Assembly (NCBI GenBank): GCA_036009105.1
Contig: DASYMJ010000052.1
Location: 1 to 12,370, forward strand
Source of the DNA: JAFAVZ01 sp036009105
GTDB lineage: Bacteria; Acidobacteriota; Thermoanaerobaculia; Gp7-AA8
Direction of reading: 5' to 3'
Length of the DNA stretch: 12,370 nt
Shown: positions 1 through 8,193 of the stretch, piece by piece
How the letters are laid out: every line of letters begins with the position of its first letter
How positions within the stretch are numbered: position 1 is the stretch's first letter
Translations under genes and position numbers: made by a program
The notes under the pieces: generated by a model
What the model was told of the DNA's origin: nothing
Databases searched by the model: none
Seen by the model: only the letters and a program-made list of their open reading frames with translations

Positions 1-713
1 TCGGCGTCTCGGGCGGGGCGGCGGCGGGGGCGGCGGTGTCGACCGCGCTCGGCTTGGCCCGCGTGCCTGGCCTGGTGCCGCTCGTCGCGTTCGCCGGCGC
101 GTGCGGCGCGACCGGCGTCGTCTTTCTCCTCGCGCGGCGCCGCGAGCACACCGATCCGACCCGGCTCCTCCTCTCCGGCCTCGTTCTGAACGCGTTCTTT
201 TCCGCCGTGATCCTGATTTCGTTCGCGCTCTCGCGGCAGAGCGACCTCACCGCCGCGCTGCGCTGGATGATGGGCACGCTCTTCGGCGCCACCTGGACGA
301 ACGTCGCCTTGCTCGCGGTGCTGCTCGTCATCTCCCTCGCCGTGCTGGCCTGGATCGCGAACGACCTGCGCATGCTCGTCTTCGGCGAAGAGGACGCGCG
401 CTCGCGCGGCGTCGACGTGGAGCGCATCAAGCTCATCGGCTTCCTGACCGGCTCCGTGGTCACCGGCGCGGCCGTCGCGGTGAGCGGCATCATCGGCTTC
501 GTCGGCCTCCTGGTGCCGCATCTGATCCGCCTCATCTGGCGCCGCGACTTCCGCCATCTGCTGCCGCTCTCCGCCCTCGGCGGCGCGACGCTGGTGGTGC
601 TGGCCGACCTCCTCTCCCGCTCGCTCGTCACCGCCAGCGAGCTCCCCATCGGCGCCTTCACCGCCCTGCTCGGCGTCCCGTTCTTCCTCTCGTTGTTGCG
701 GAGGGAGCGCTGA
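1..713 (+). CDS. FecCD/BtuC-type ABC transporter permease, 3' part
   Basis: This is the membrane permease of an ABC importer for iron-siderophore, haem or vitamin B12. The open frame runs from base 3 without interruption, so the gene begins before the window and about 236 C-terminal residues are visible. The first residues read GVSGGAAAGAA, which matches the conserved loop early in FecCD proteins, so the Met codon at 36 is internal and not the start. Several hydrophobic helices follow. Near the C-terminus come the hallmark stretches IIGFVGLLVPHLIRL, LADLLSRSL and ELPIGAFTALLGVPFFL. The segment RSRGVDVERIK lies in the cytoplasmic loop that contacts the ATPase in this family. The stop codon overlaps the start of the ATPase gene by one base, so the two are surely one operon. 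The family call is firm; the substrate cannot be read from this sequence. Confidence 0.95.
   Translation, partial: GVSGGAAAGAAVSTALGLARVPGLVPLVAFAGACGATGVVFLLARRREHTDPTRLLLSGLVLNAFFSAVILISFALSRQSDLTAALRWMMGTLFGATWTNVALLAVLLVISLAVLAWIANDLRMLVFGEEDARSRGVDVERIKLIGFLTGSVVTGAAVAVSGIIGFVGLLVPHLIRLIWRRDFRHLLPLSALGGATLVVLADLLSRSLVTASELPIGAFTALLGVPFFLSLLRRER
700..704 (+). promoter_or_regulatory. Shine-Dalgarno site of the ABC ATPase gene
   Basis: GGAGG lies 8 nt before the ATG at 713, inside the last codons of the permease gene. With the one-base stop/start overlap (TGATG) it fixes the ATPase start and points to translational coupling with the permease. Confidence 0.75.
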
Positions 714-1480
714 TGCTCGCCCTGGACGGCGTCTCGTACGGCTACGAAGGCGCGCCCGACGCGGTGCGCGACGTGACCTGCCGCATCGGCGCGCGCCAGC
801 TCGTCGCCCTCGCCGGCCCGAACGGCTCCGGCAAGTCGACGCTGCTCAAGCTCGCGGCGCGCGTGCTGGCCCCGCATGCCGGTTCCGTGACGTTCGAGGG
901 CAGGCCGCTGCAGGAGTGGAACGGCAAGGAGTACGCGCGCCGCGTCGGCTACCTGCCCCAAGATCCGGACCCGACGTTTCCGATGCGCGCCATCGAAGTG
1001 GTCGTCTCCGGAAGGGCCCCGTTTCTCGGCCGCTTCTCCTGGGAATCGGCCGCCGACTACCAGGCCGCCGAAGAGGCGCTCGCACTGTGTGATGCAACCT
1101 CGCTCGCGCAGCGCTACCTGGATGAGATGAGCGGCGGCGAGCGCAAACGCGTCTTCCTGGCCCGCGTGCTGGCCGGCAAGCCGCAGCTGATCCTGCTCGA
1201 CGAGCCGCTCTCCGCGCTCGACGTCTCGCACGTGCAGCAGTTCTCCGCCCTGCTCCGCGACGTGGTCGACCGCACCGGCGCCACGGTGGTCTTCGCCTCG
1301 CACGACCTGAACTGGGCCGCCGCGTACAGCGACCGCATGCTGGTCATGCAGCGCGGCTCGCTCGCCCTCGATGCCGCGCCGCCCGAGGTGATGCGGCCGG
1401 AGCGGATGCGGGAGCTGTTCGGGTTCGATGGGAGGGCGGTTGAGGCTGGCGGACGCCACTGGATCGTGCCGCGGGTGTGA
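713..1480 (+). CDS. ABC transporter ATP-binding protein, FecE/BtuD/HmuV type
   Basis: This is the 255-residue cytoplasmic ATPase that powers uptake through the FecCD-type permease just upstream. All nucleotide-binding motifs are present and intact: Walker A GPNGSGKST at 35-43, Q-loop Gln83 in YLPQDPD, signature MSGGE at 139-143 (Met in place of the usual Leu), Walker B LILLDEP at 159-165 with Asp163 and Glu164, D-loop SALD at 167-170, and switch His197 in ASHD. The length is normal for the family. The start at 713 is chosen because it has a good Shine-Dalgarno site and overlaps the permease stop; the same frame stays open upstream to 101, but only as a shadow of the permease gene. A hairpin-forming repeat begins 11 bases after the stop and may end the transcript. 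Iron-chelate, haem and cobalamin remain open as substrates. Confidence 0.95.
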   Translation: MLALDGVSYGYEGAPDAVRDVTCRIGARQLVALAGPNGSGKSTLLKLAARVLAPHAGSVTFEGRPLQEWNGKEYARRVGYLPQDPDPTFPMRAIEVVVSGRAPFLGRFSWESAADYQAAEEALALCDATSLAQRYLDEMSGGERKRVFLARVLAGKPQLILLDEPLSALDVSHVQQFSALLRDVVDRTGATVVFASHDLNWAAAYSDRMLVMQRGSLALDAAPPEVMRPERMRELFGFDGRAVEAGGRHWIVPRV

Positions 1481-1491
1481 GGGGGGAAAAC

Positions 1492-1555
1492 GTAGGGCCG
1501 GCTCTCCAGCCGGCCCATCGTGCTTTACTGCGGCCGGCTGGAGAGCCGGCCCTAC
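1492..1555. repeat. Perfect 24-bp inverted repeat (REP-like palindrome)
   Basis: The arms at 1492-1515 and 1532-1555 are exact reverse complements, starting GTAGGGCCGGCTCTCC, with a 16-nt loop. Each arm also holds the self-complementary-looking core GGCCGGCT...AGCCGGCC. The element sits between the ABC ATPase stop (1480) and the DUF1800 start (1596). There is no T tract after the stem, so a classic intrinsic terminator is doubtful, although so long a stem could still stop polymerase or protect RNA ends. Its form recalls dispersed REP-type intergenic palindromes; that classification is an inference, since only one copy is present here. Confidence 0.85.
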
Positions 1556-1595
1556 ATTTCGTAAACGCAATGCGGCGCCCGCCGTCCAAGGCAGC

Positions 1596-3010
<1,415 letters not shown>

Positions 3011-3014
<4 letters not shown>

Positions 3015-4159
3015 CCATGAACCGACGCGCTTTCCTCAAGTCCTCCGGCCTGGCCCTCGTCGCCGGCTCGATCCTGCCCAACGTCTTCGTCCGCATGGCG
3101 CAGGCCGGCACCGCGCGCGGCAAGCGCGTGCTCGTGGCCGTCTTCCAGCGCGGCGCCGTCGACGGCCTCAATGTCGTGGTGCCGTACGGCGAACAGGCCT
3201 ACTACGCGGCCCGCCCGACGCTGGCCATCGCCCGCGAGCAGCTGCTCGATCTGGACGGCTTCTTCGGCCTCCATCCCTCGCTCGCGCCGCTCCTGCCGCA
3301 CTTCAGGAACAAGGATCTCGGTTTCGTGCACGCGGTGGGCAGCCCGGACGCGACGCGCTCGCACTTCGACGCGCAGGACTTCATGGAGTCGGGCACGCCC
3401 GGCATCAAGTCGACCCGGGACGGCTTCCTCGCCCGCGCTCTCGGCAAGGACGCGGCGAAGCCGCTGTCCGCCGTCGCTCTCTCGCCGTCGATGCCGCGCA
3501 TCCTCTCCGGCGCCCGGGGCGCGGTGGCGATGTCGGACGTCTCGCGCTTCGGCGTCCGCGGCACCTCGGCGCCGGTCTTCGAGTCGCTGTACGGCGATGC
3601 TTTCGAGGCGGCGAACATCCTCAAGAGCGCCGATCCGGCCAAGCTGCAGCCGGCCAACGGCGCGAAGTATCCCCGCGGCCCGCTGGGCGACTCGCTGCGC
3701 CAGATCGCGCAGCTGATCCGCTCCAACGTCGGCCTGGAGATCGCGTTCACGGACGTCGGCGGCTGGGACACGCACGCCGGCGAGGCGAACGCGCTGACGA
3801 ACAACCTCAAGTCGTTCGGCGAGGCGATCGCCGCCTTCGCCCAGGACCTCGGCTCGCGAATGAGCGAGGTGGTGCTGGTGACCATGTCCGAGTTCGGCCG
3901 CACGGTCCGCGAGAACGGCAACCGCGGCACCGACCACGGCCACGCCAACGTGATGATGCTGATGGGGGCGGGCGTGCAGGGCGGGCGGGTGCACGGGCGC
4001 TGGCCCGGCCTGACCAACCTCTACGAAGGCCGCGACCTCGCCGTGACCACCGACTTTCGCGATGTGTTCGGCGAGGTGCTCGCGAAACACCTCGCGGTTC
4101 CATCGCTGGCTCCCGTGTTCCCCGGCTATGCCGTCAGGACGCCCGGCGTGATGACTTAA
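3011..4159 (+). CDS. DUF1501 family protein with Tat signal
   Basis: A 382-residue protein of the DUF1501 family, related in fold to the alkaline phosphatase/sulfatase superfamily; its substrate is not known. The N-terminus carries a twin-arginine signal, NRRAFLKSSG with Arg5-Arg6, then a hydrophobic stretch ending near AQA, so it is probably exported folded by the Tat system. Conserved family motifs are DVGGWDTH at 248-255, TMSEFGRT at 291-298 and DHGH at 308-311; the Asp and His residues in them are plausible metal ligands. The start is the ATG inside the ATGA overlap with the DUF1800 gene; a second ATG at 3017 would keep the Tat motif and is nearly as good. It is the last gene before a convergent repeat-rich spacer. 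The family call is firm; the function is unknown. Confidence 0.92.
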
Positions 4160-4170
4160 TCCCCCTACCG

Positions 4171-4323
4171 CCCGCCCGGTTACTGGTTGCTGGTTGTTGG
4201 TCCGATGCGCCTCGCGAATCCGCGGAGCACATCGCACTGACGACGGCCGGCCCGCCCGTTGTTGGTTGTTGTTCCGATGCGCCTCGCAGATCCGCGGAGC
4301 ACCTCGGACCAACAACCAACAAC
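4171..4323. repeat. Duplicated intergenic element with a 19-bp inverted repeat
   Basis: Two direct copies of a 44-bp unit lie at 4191-4234 and 4263-4306, differing at four positions; each is preceded by CCCGCCCG (4171-4178 and 4251-4258). The second copy is closed by an inverted repeat: 4258-4276 pairs with 4305-4323 (CGGACCAACAACCAACAAC) at 18 of 19 positions, around a 28-nt centre that is itself partly palindromic. The last 14 bases of the first copy's TTG-rich head, 4191-4204, can pair with 4305-4318 instead. The element fills the 181-nt gap between two convergent genes (stops at 4159 and 4341). It may act as a two-way transcription stop or be a small mobile or REP-like repeat; neither role is proven. 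Confidence 0.8.
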
Positions 4324-4340
4324 TGGTCGAGTAGGAGGGT

Positions 4341-5657
4341 TCAGTACAGCGTCACGTCGCCGAACGGGATCACCTGGTCCTTCACCGCCGCCCAGTCGCC
4401 CACGATCACGATCGCGGAACGGTACGTATCGAAATACTTCGCGGCAGCGCGCTGGATGTCCTCCACCGTCAGCGCGGCCAGCTTGTCGTTGAACGTCTCC
4501 AGAAAGTCGGGCGGCAGCTGATAGGTGTAGATGGTGGCGATGCGGTTCGCGGCGCCGCGTTGCGTCTCCATCTCCAGCGAGAGATTGCCCGTGCTGAACG
4601 TCTTCGCGGCGTCGAGCTCCTCTTTCGTCACCGGCGAGACGCGCATCCGGTCGAGCTCGTACAGCATCTCCAGCAGGGCCGGCCCGGTCACCTCGTTGCG
4701 CACCGAAGCGTTGGCCGTCACCTGCCCCGCGCTGCGCCACAGGATCGCGGCGCTCTGCGCGCCATAGGTGTAGCCCTTCGCCTCCCGCAGGTTGTGATTG
4801 AGGCGGGACATGAACGCCCCGCCGGCGATGGCGTCGGCCGTGCGCAGCGCGAGGTAATCCGCCGACTTGCGCGGCGGCGCGGTCGTGCCCATGGTGATGA
4901 CCGACTGCACGGAACCGGGACGGTTGATGAAGTAGATCTGCCGCTTGTCGCGCTTCGGCAGCGCCGGCAGCTCCCCCTTGACCAGCGTCCCCTTCTTCCA
5001 CGACCCGAACGCCTTGCGCACCTCGGACAGCGCCGCATCGGGCTCCAGATCGCCCACGATGATCAGCGTCGCGTTGTTCGGCACGTAGTTCGCCGCCGCG
5101 AACGCGCGCAGCTGCTCGCGCGTGGCGGCCGCGATCTGCTTCGCATCGGGGACGACGAAGCCGTACGGATGCGAGCCGAAGAGCGCTTTCTCCAGCCGCT
5201 CGTTGGCCAGGAAGTCGGGGACGGAGCGCTGCTCTTCGATCTCGCCGGCCAGGTTCTGCTTGGCCAGATCGACTTCTTCCTTGGGGAACGAGGCGTGCTG
5301 CGCCACATCGCTCACCAGCTCGAACAGCTTCGGCGCGTGCTCGGAGAGAGACGAGGCGTTGATGGTCGTTGCATCGCGGTCCGCGGCGATGCTCAGCTGC
5401 CCGCCGATGGCGCGGAGCTCGTCCTTCAGCTCCTTGCTCGTGCGCGTCGCGGTCCCTTCGTTCGCCACCCGCGCGGCCAGCTGCGCCGTCGCGCCGTTGC
5501 GGGTCAGGAAGATGAGGTCCGCCGTGATCTTCGGCACGTTCGGCATCGGCACGAGGACGACCGTCAAACCGTTGTCGAGCTTCTTCTCGATGCGCTTCGG
5601 CCACGTCGCCGCGCTTGCGCCGAGGGCGAAGCAGAGGATGAAAATCAGGCGTTTCAC
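4341..5657 (-). CDS. M16 peptidase family protein, non-catalytic partner
   Basis: A 438-residue M16 (insulinase-type) protein with a signal peptide (MKRLIFILCFALGASAA), so periplasmic. The zinc motif HxxEH is missing: the equivalent stretch reads AQLAARVANEGTATR (58-72) and is a few residues shorter than in the active partner. The C-terminal half keeps the substrate-binding Arg/Tyr pair, Arg291 and Tyr298 in LREAKGYTYG. The upstream gene has the opposite pattern, so the two proteins probably form one heterodimeric protease, as described for other M16 pairs. The start codon is GTG, fixed by a strong ribosome site (ACCTCC on the plus strand at 5664-5669, six bases away) and a four-base overlap (GTGA) with the stop of the upstream gene. 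No internal Met would preserve the signal peptide. The exact substrate is unknown. Confidence 0.92.
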   Translation of the reverse strand: MKRLIFILCFALGASAATWPKRIEKKLDNGLTVVLVPMPNVPKITADLIFLTRNGATAQLAARVANEGTATRTSKELKDELRAIGGQLSIAADRDATTINASSLSEHAPKLFELVSDVAQHASFPKEEVDLAKQNLAGEIEEQRSVPDFLANERLEKALFGSHPYGFVVPDAKQIAAATREQLRAFAAANYVPNNATLIIVGDLEPDAALSEVRKAFGSWKKGTLVKGELPALPKRDKRQIYFINRPGSVQSVITMGTTAPPRKSADYLALRTADAIAGGAFMSRLNHNLREAKGYTYGAQSAAILWRSAGQVTANASVRNEVTGPALLEMLYELDRMRVSPVTKEELDAAKTFSTGNLSLEMETQRGAANRIATIYTYQLPPDFLETFNDKLAALTVEDIQRAAAKYFDTYRSAIVIVGDWAAVKDQVIPFGDVTLY

Positions 5658-7000
5658 TTCGTCACCTCCGCCGGGACGCGATCGATGATGGTGCGGTTCT
5701 CCGGCACCAGCCAGCGCTTCGCCGCCGCCTGCACCTGCTCCTGCGTCACCTGCTCGAACGGCTCGAGCAGCTTGTTCACGCCCGCCGGGTTGTCGTGGAA
5801 GAGCGCCAGGGTGGCCAGGATGTGCGCCCGCCCGTTGCTCGATTCGAGCTGGTCGTAGAGGTTGGAGCGGAGCTGCGTCTTCGCGTTGGCCAGCTCCCGC
5901 TTCGTCACGCCGTGCTCGCGGACGTCGGCCAGCACCGCGTCGACCTCTTTCACGATCTCGTCGCCGCTGTGGCCCGGCTTGTAGGTCGTGCGCGAGGTGA
6001 TGAGCATCGGGCCGTCGTAGTCGAATTCGTTGCCGAGGGTGGAGTTGATGCCGCCGCTCCAGTCGAGGGCGAGGGCTTTGTCCTTGACCAGGCGCTGGTA
6101 CAAACGCGAGCCGTCATCTCCCTGCAGGATGAGGCTGAGGAGCGCGATGGGCGCGTAGTCGGGCGAGTCCATCGGCGGGAGGTGATAGCCGATGGCCAGG
6201 GCCGGCAGATTGGCCAGCTTGTCGGTCTGCTTGACGCGCTTCTCTTTCGTTTGCCGCGGCTCGCTGACGTCGGCATGCTCGGGGACGGACTGCAGGGGGA
6301 TGTCGGCGAAGTATTTGTCGACGAGCTGGCGGACGTTCCCCGTATCGACGTCGCCCACGATGGCCAGCACGGCGTTGTTCGGCGCGTAATAGGTTCGGAA
6401 GAAGTCGCGCACGTCTTCGACCTTCGCCGCCTCGAGGTCGGTCAGGTCGCCGTAGAAGTTGTGCGCGTTGGCCCAGTTCTGGTTCGCGTTCTGCCACAGG
6501 TCGAGCCATTCGAAGAGCGCGTACGGCTGGTTGAGCACGTTGACCCGGATCTCCTCGCTCACCACCGCCTGCTGGTTCTTGAGGTTCTCCGGCGAGACGT
6601 CGAGGGAGCGCATGCGGTCGGCCTCCAGCCAGAGCGCCTTTTCGACGCGGTCGGAGGGGAGGGTCTCGTAGTAGTTGGTGTAGTCGAGGTTGGTGGAGCC
6701 GTTGAAGTTGCCGCCGTTGGTCTCCACCATGCGCGCGTGCTCTTCCTTTTTCACGTTGGCGGAGCCCTGAAACATCATGTGCTCGAACAGGTGCGCGAAG
6801 CCGGTGCGCCCCTTCGGCTCGACGCGGAACCCGACGCCGTAATAAACCGCCACGGTCACCGCCGGCGCCGCATGCGCCTCGGAGACGACGACTTTCAGCC
6901 CGTTCGGCAGCCGGTAGTAGGTGACAGGGATGTCGAGCGGCTTGCCGTTCGCGACGGCCGCCGCCGCAAACCAGGCGATGGCAAGGAGGGTGTTTCGCAT
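5654..7000 (-). CDS. M16 zinc metallopeptidase, catalytic subunit
   Basis: A 448-residue exported zinc protease of the M16 family, first gene of a two-gene operon. A short hydrophobic signal (MRNTLLAIAWFAAAAVANG) precedes the domain. The inverted zinc motif HLFEH is at 70-74 (ligands His70 and His74, catalytic Glu73), and the third ligand is Glu150 in VVSEEIR, 76 residues after His74, the normal M16 spacing. The C-terminal domain has SRLYQRLVKDKALALD, in which the Tyr of the usual Arg/Tyr pair is not found; the partner encoded downstream supplies that pair. The two reading frames overlap by four bases. No good Shine-Dalgarno site is seen before ATG 7000, and no clear promoter in the 116 bases upstream. 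It probably degrades peptides in the periplasm; this is inferred from family and signal peptide. Confidence 0.94.
   Translation of the reverse strand: MRNTLLAIAWFAAAAVANGKPLDIPVTYYRLPNGLKVVVSEAHAAPAVTVAVYYGVGFRVEPKGRTGFAHLFEHMMFQGSANVKKEEHARMVETNGGNFNGSTNLDYTNYYETLPSDRVEKALWLEADRMRSLDVSPENLKNQQAVVSEEIRVNVLNQPYALFEWLDLWQNANQNWANAHNFYGDLTDLEAAKVEDVRDFFRTYYAPNNAVLAIVGDVDTGNVRQLVDKYFADIPLQSVPEHADVSEPRQTKEKRVKQTDKLANLPALAIGYHLPPMDSPDYAPIALLSLILQGDDGSRLYQRLVKDKALALDWSGGINSTLGNEFDYDGPMLITSRTTYKPGHSGDEIVKEVDAVLADVREHGVTKRELANAKTQLRSNLYDQLESSNGRAHILATLALFHDNPAGVNKLLEPFEQVTQEQVQAAAKRWLVPENRTIIDRVPAEVTK
5664..5669 (-). promoter_or_regulatory. Shine-Dalgarno site for the GTG-started M16 partner
   Basis: Read on the minus strand this is GGAGGT, six bases before the GTG at 5657 and inside the last codons of the upstream M16 gene. 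It supports the unusual GTG start and coupled translation of the two subunits. Confidence 0.75.
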
Positions 7001-7116
7001 CCGGGCATGGTAGCCGAGGGCGGGCGGGGGAGGCGTTACGTGGCGGTGCCAGTGGCTGAGCGTGGAGTTAGGCGGGCCGGGAACGGCAGGGATGGGGAGC
7101 TGGGCTGCCGATCAGC
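7001..7116. other. Spacer upstream of the M16 operon
   Basis: This 116-nt stretch lies between the M16 start and the doubtful minus-strand ORF. I see no tRNA, repeat, convincing -10/-35 pair or ribosome site in it on either strand. If the ORF at 7117-7380 is not real, the gene-free stretch runs from 7001 to 7526 and its only clear structure is the hairpin at 7496-7529. Confidence 0.5.
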
Positions 7117-7380
7117 TCACGTTTCGCGTGTAAGCGCGCGCGTGCGCGGATTCAGTCGAAGGCTATCGGTATCGCGTCCCGGCTCATCCCACGTGAGCCG
7201 CAGATGAATGTCCTCGTTAGCGTCGACTTTCGTGCACGCTTCGAAATGAAACATCCAGAGCAGGACTCCATCAAGTTTTTGGGTGCCGTTGCCCTCGTAG
7301 AAATGTATGGGCGCGCGCGTTCCGCAGAGACCGCATGTCAACAACGCGTCGCGTCGATTTGACTCGCGGCCGGATAGCAC
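7117..7380 (-). CDS. Doubtful small hypothetical protein
   Basis: An 87-codon frame on the minus strand that I do not recognise. It would start with GTG at 7380 and has no visible ribosome site. The translation looks fairly protein-like: a Cys-x2-Cys pair (TCGLCG), then a hydrophobic and aromatic run, LLWMFHFEACTK, and an acidic and polar tail. The same frame stays open upstream to a stop at 7444-7446, but contains no ATG, GTG or TTG there. A perfect Shine-Dalgarno site with ATG does exist at 7498 on this strand, in another frame; a single frameshift between them would join the two. It may be a small protein, the tail of a decayed gene, or chance. It would sit 116 nt upstream of, and co-directional with, the M16 operon. 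Confidence 0.3.
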   Translation of the reverse strand: MLSGRESNRRDALLTCGLCGTRAPIHFYEGNGTQKLDGVLLWMFHFEACTKVDANEDIHLRLTWDEPGRDTDSLRLNPRTRALTRET

Positions 7381-7495
7381 TGGTACCGGGACAATTCGAT
7401 GAACGGCGTTGTCTGTACGGAAACGACGGGAGAGCGAGCCGAGTCAAGCGAATGCGCACCGATAAAGCACTCCGATGAAACGAATCGGGATCTTC

Positions 7496-7529
7496 CATCA
7501 CTACCTCCGTAAATGGGGAGGTAGTGATG
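7496..7529 (+). promoter_or_regulatory. 13-bp hairpin enclosing SD and ATG of the lipoprotein gene
   Basis: The arms at 7496-7508 (CATCACTACCTCC) and 7517-7529 (GGAGGTAGTGATG) are perfectly complementary around an 8-nt loop. The right arm contains the ribosome site GGAGG (7517-7521) and the start codon ATG (7527-7529) of the lipoprotein gene, so in mRNA that reaches upstream of it both would be buried in a strong stem. By symmetry the minus strand carries the same SD and ATG, with ATG at 7498. The element could repress translation until the stem is opened or processed, or be a two-way start site. Confidence 0.7.
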
Positions 7530-8159
7530 AAGCGTTCCGTTCTTTTTACCGCGATGTCGTTATGTCTTGTGATGGTGATTTCGTGCCGGCACGTTGCGCC
7601 GGATCAGAAGGGCGATCTGATTCTCGCGACGAAGGGGGCCGACCTGAAGGAGTATGCCTTTGCGTCGTATGAAGACGACGCCAAGACCACCGCTTCATTC
7701 ACGAACCGCGGTGTGCGCGACGGCATCACCCTCAAGAACGACGGAGCGGTCACTCTGAAATACGAAACCGTTCGCGACAAGCGTAAAAATAGTGTCACCA
7801 CACGGCGGACGACCATGGTTCGGAAAGACCGGACGCTGACGTTTGTCATCACCGATCTCGGAAGCGGCCAGATAGTCGATCAGCAGGCGGTTGTAATTCC
7901 TTACAGTGTGGGCGGCACTGGCGGTACCGGCGGGACCAGCAATTTCCCGCTTTGTTCGAGCGCGGTCCCTGATTACCTCTGTCGCCAGCAGCCCGTCTTG
8001 CAGTGCGAGGCCAACCGAACCTGCCACATCCAGCGTGGCGGATATGAGTGTTGCGAGACGCCGGGACAGAGCTGCATCGCCGTCGACACCATTGTCGTAC
8101 CGACCGATCCAAGATGCTCGGTGGCGTATGTGCCGGTGGACAGACTGCTCTTGAGATGA
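7527..8159 (+). CDS. Hypothetical lipoprotein with Cys-rich C-terminus
   Basis: I do not recognise this 210-residue protein. It begins with a lipoprotein signal, MKRSVLFTAMSLCLVMVISC, whose lipobox VISC makes Cys20 the likely lipidated residue, so it should be anchored in a membrane. Residues 21-128 are polar and predicted by eye to be largely beta-strand. A Gly/Thr linker, GGTGGTGGTSN (129-139), follows, then a compact tail with eight cysteines (143, 152, 160, 166, 175, 176, 183, 197), which suggests a disulphide-stabilised domain outside the cytoplasm. ATG 7527 is chosen over GTG 7524 because GGAGG at 7517-7521 is five bases from it. Both SD and ATG lie in a perfect hairpin. The base composition is lower in GC than neighbouring genes. 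It ends convergently, 23 nt from the alpha/beta hydrolase gene. Confidence 0.8.
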   Translation: MKRSVLFTAMSLCLVMVISCRHVAPDQKGDLILATKGADLKEYAFASYEDDAKTTASFTNRGVRDGITLKNDGAVTLKYETVRDKRKNSVTTRRTTMVRKDRTLTFVITDLGSGQIVDQQAVVIPYSVGGTGGTGGTSNFPLCSSAVPDYLCRQQPVLQCEANRTCHIQRGGYECCETPGQSCIAVDTIVVPTDPRCSVAYVPVDRLLLR

Positions 8160-8166
8160 CGACGAG

Positions 8167-8193
8167 GCGCAAGCTCAGTCTCTCAACTTGCGC
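8167..8193. terminator. Possible bidirectional hairpin between convergent genes
   Basis: GCGCAAG at 8167-8173 pairs perfectly with CTTGCGC at 8187-8193 around a 13-nt loop. It lies just after the lipoprotein stop (8159) and spans the stop codon of the minus-strand hydrolase gene (8183). There is no clear T tract on either side, so its role as a terminator is only suggested by position. Confidence 0.35.

Noticed and set aside
36..713. Met at 36 as the start of the ABC permease
   Set aside because: The frame is open to the window edge and residues before it match the conserved FecCD loop.
1492..1555. Standard rho-independent terminator
   Set aside because: The stem is strong, but no run of T follows it on either strand; kept as a repeat with possible termination activity.
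4134..4322. 62-codon minus-strand ORF across the repeats
   Set aside because: Its sequence is a repeated translation of the duplicated element and has no sign of being a protein.
4171..4323. CRISPR array
   Set aside because: Only two repeat copies, which are imperfect, and one spacer-like gap; the closing inverted repeat does not fit a CRISPR.
4180..5858. Long frames on both strands across the M16 partner gene
   Set aside because: They lack any domain and the true frame has a signal peptide, SD site and M16 motifs.
5795..7207. 470-codon plus-strand frame opposite the catalytic M16 gene
   Set aside because: Val/Arg/Gly/Glu-rich shadow of a gene with an intact zinc site.
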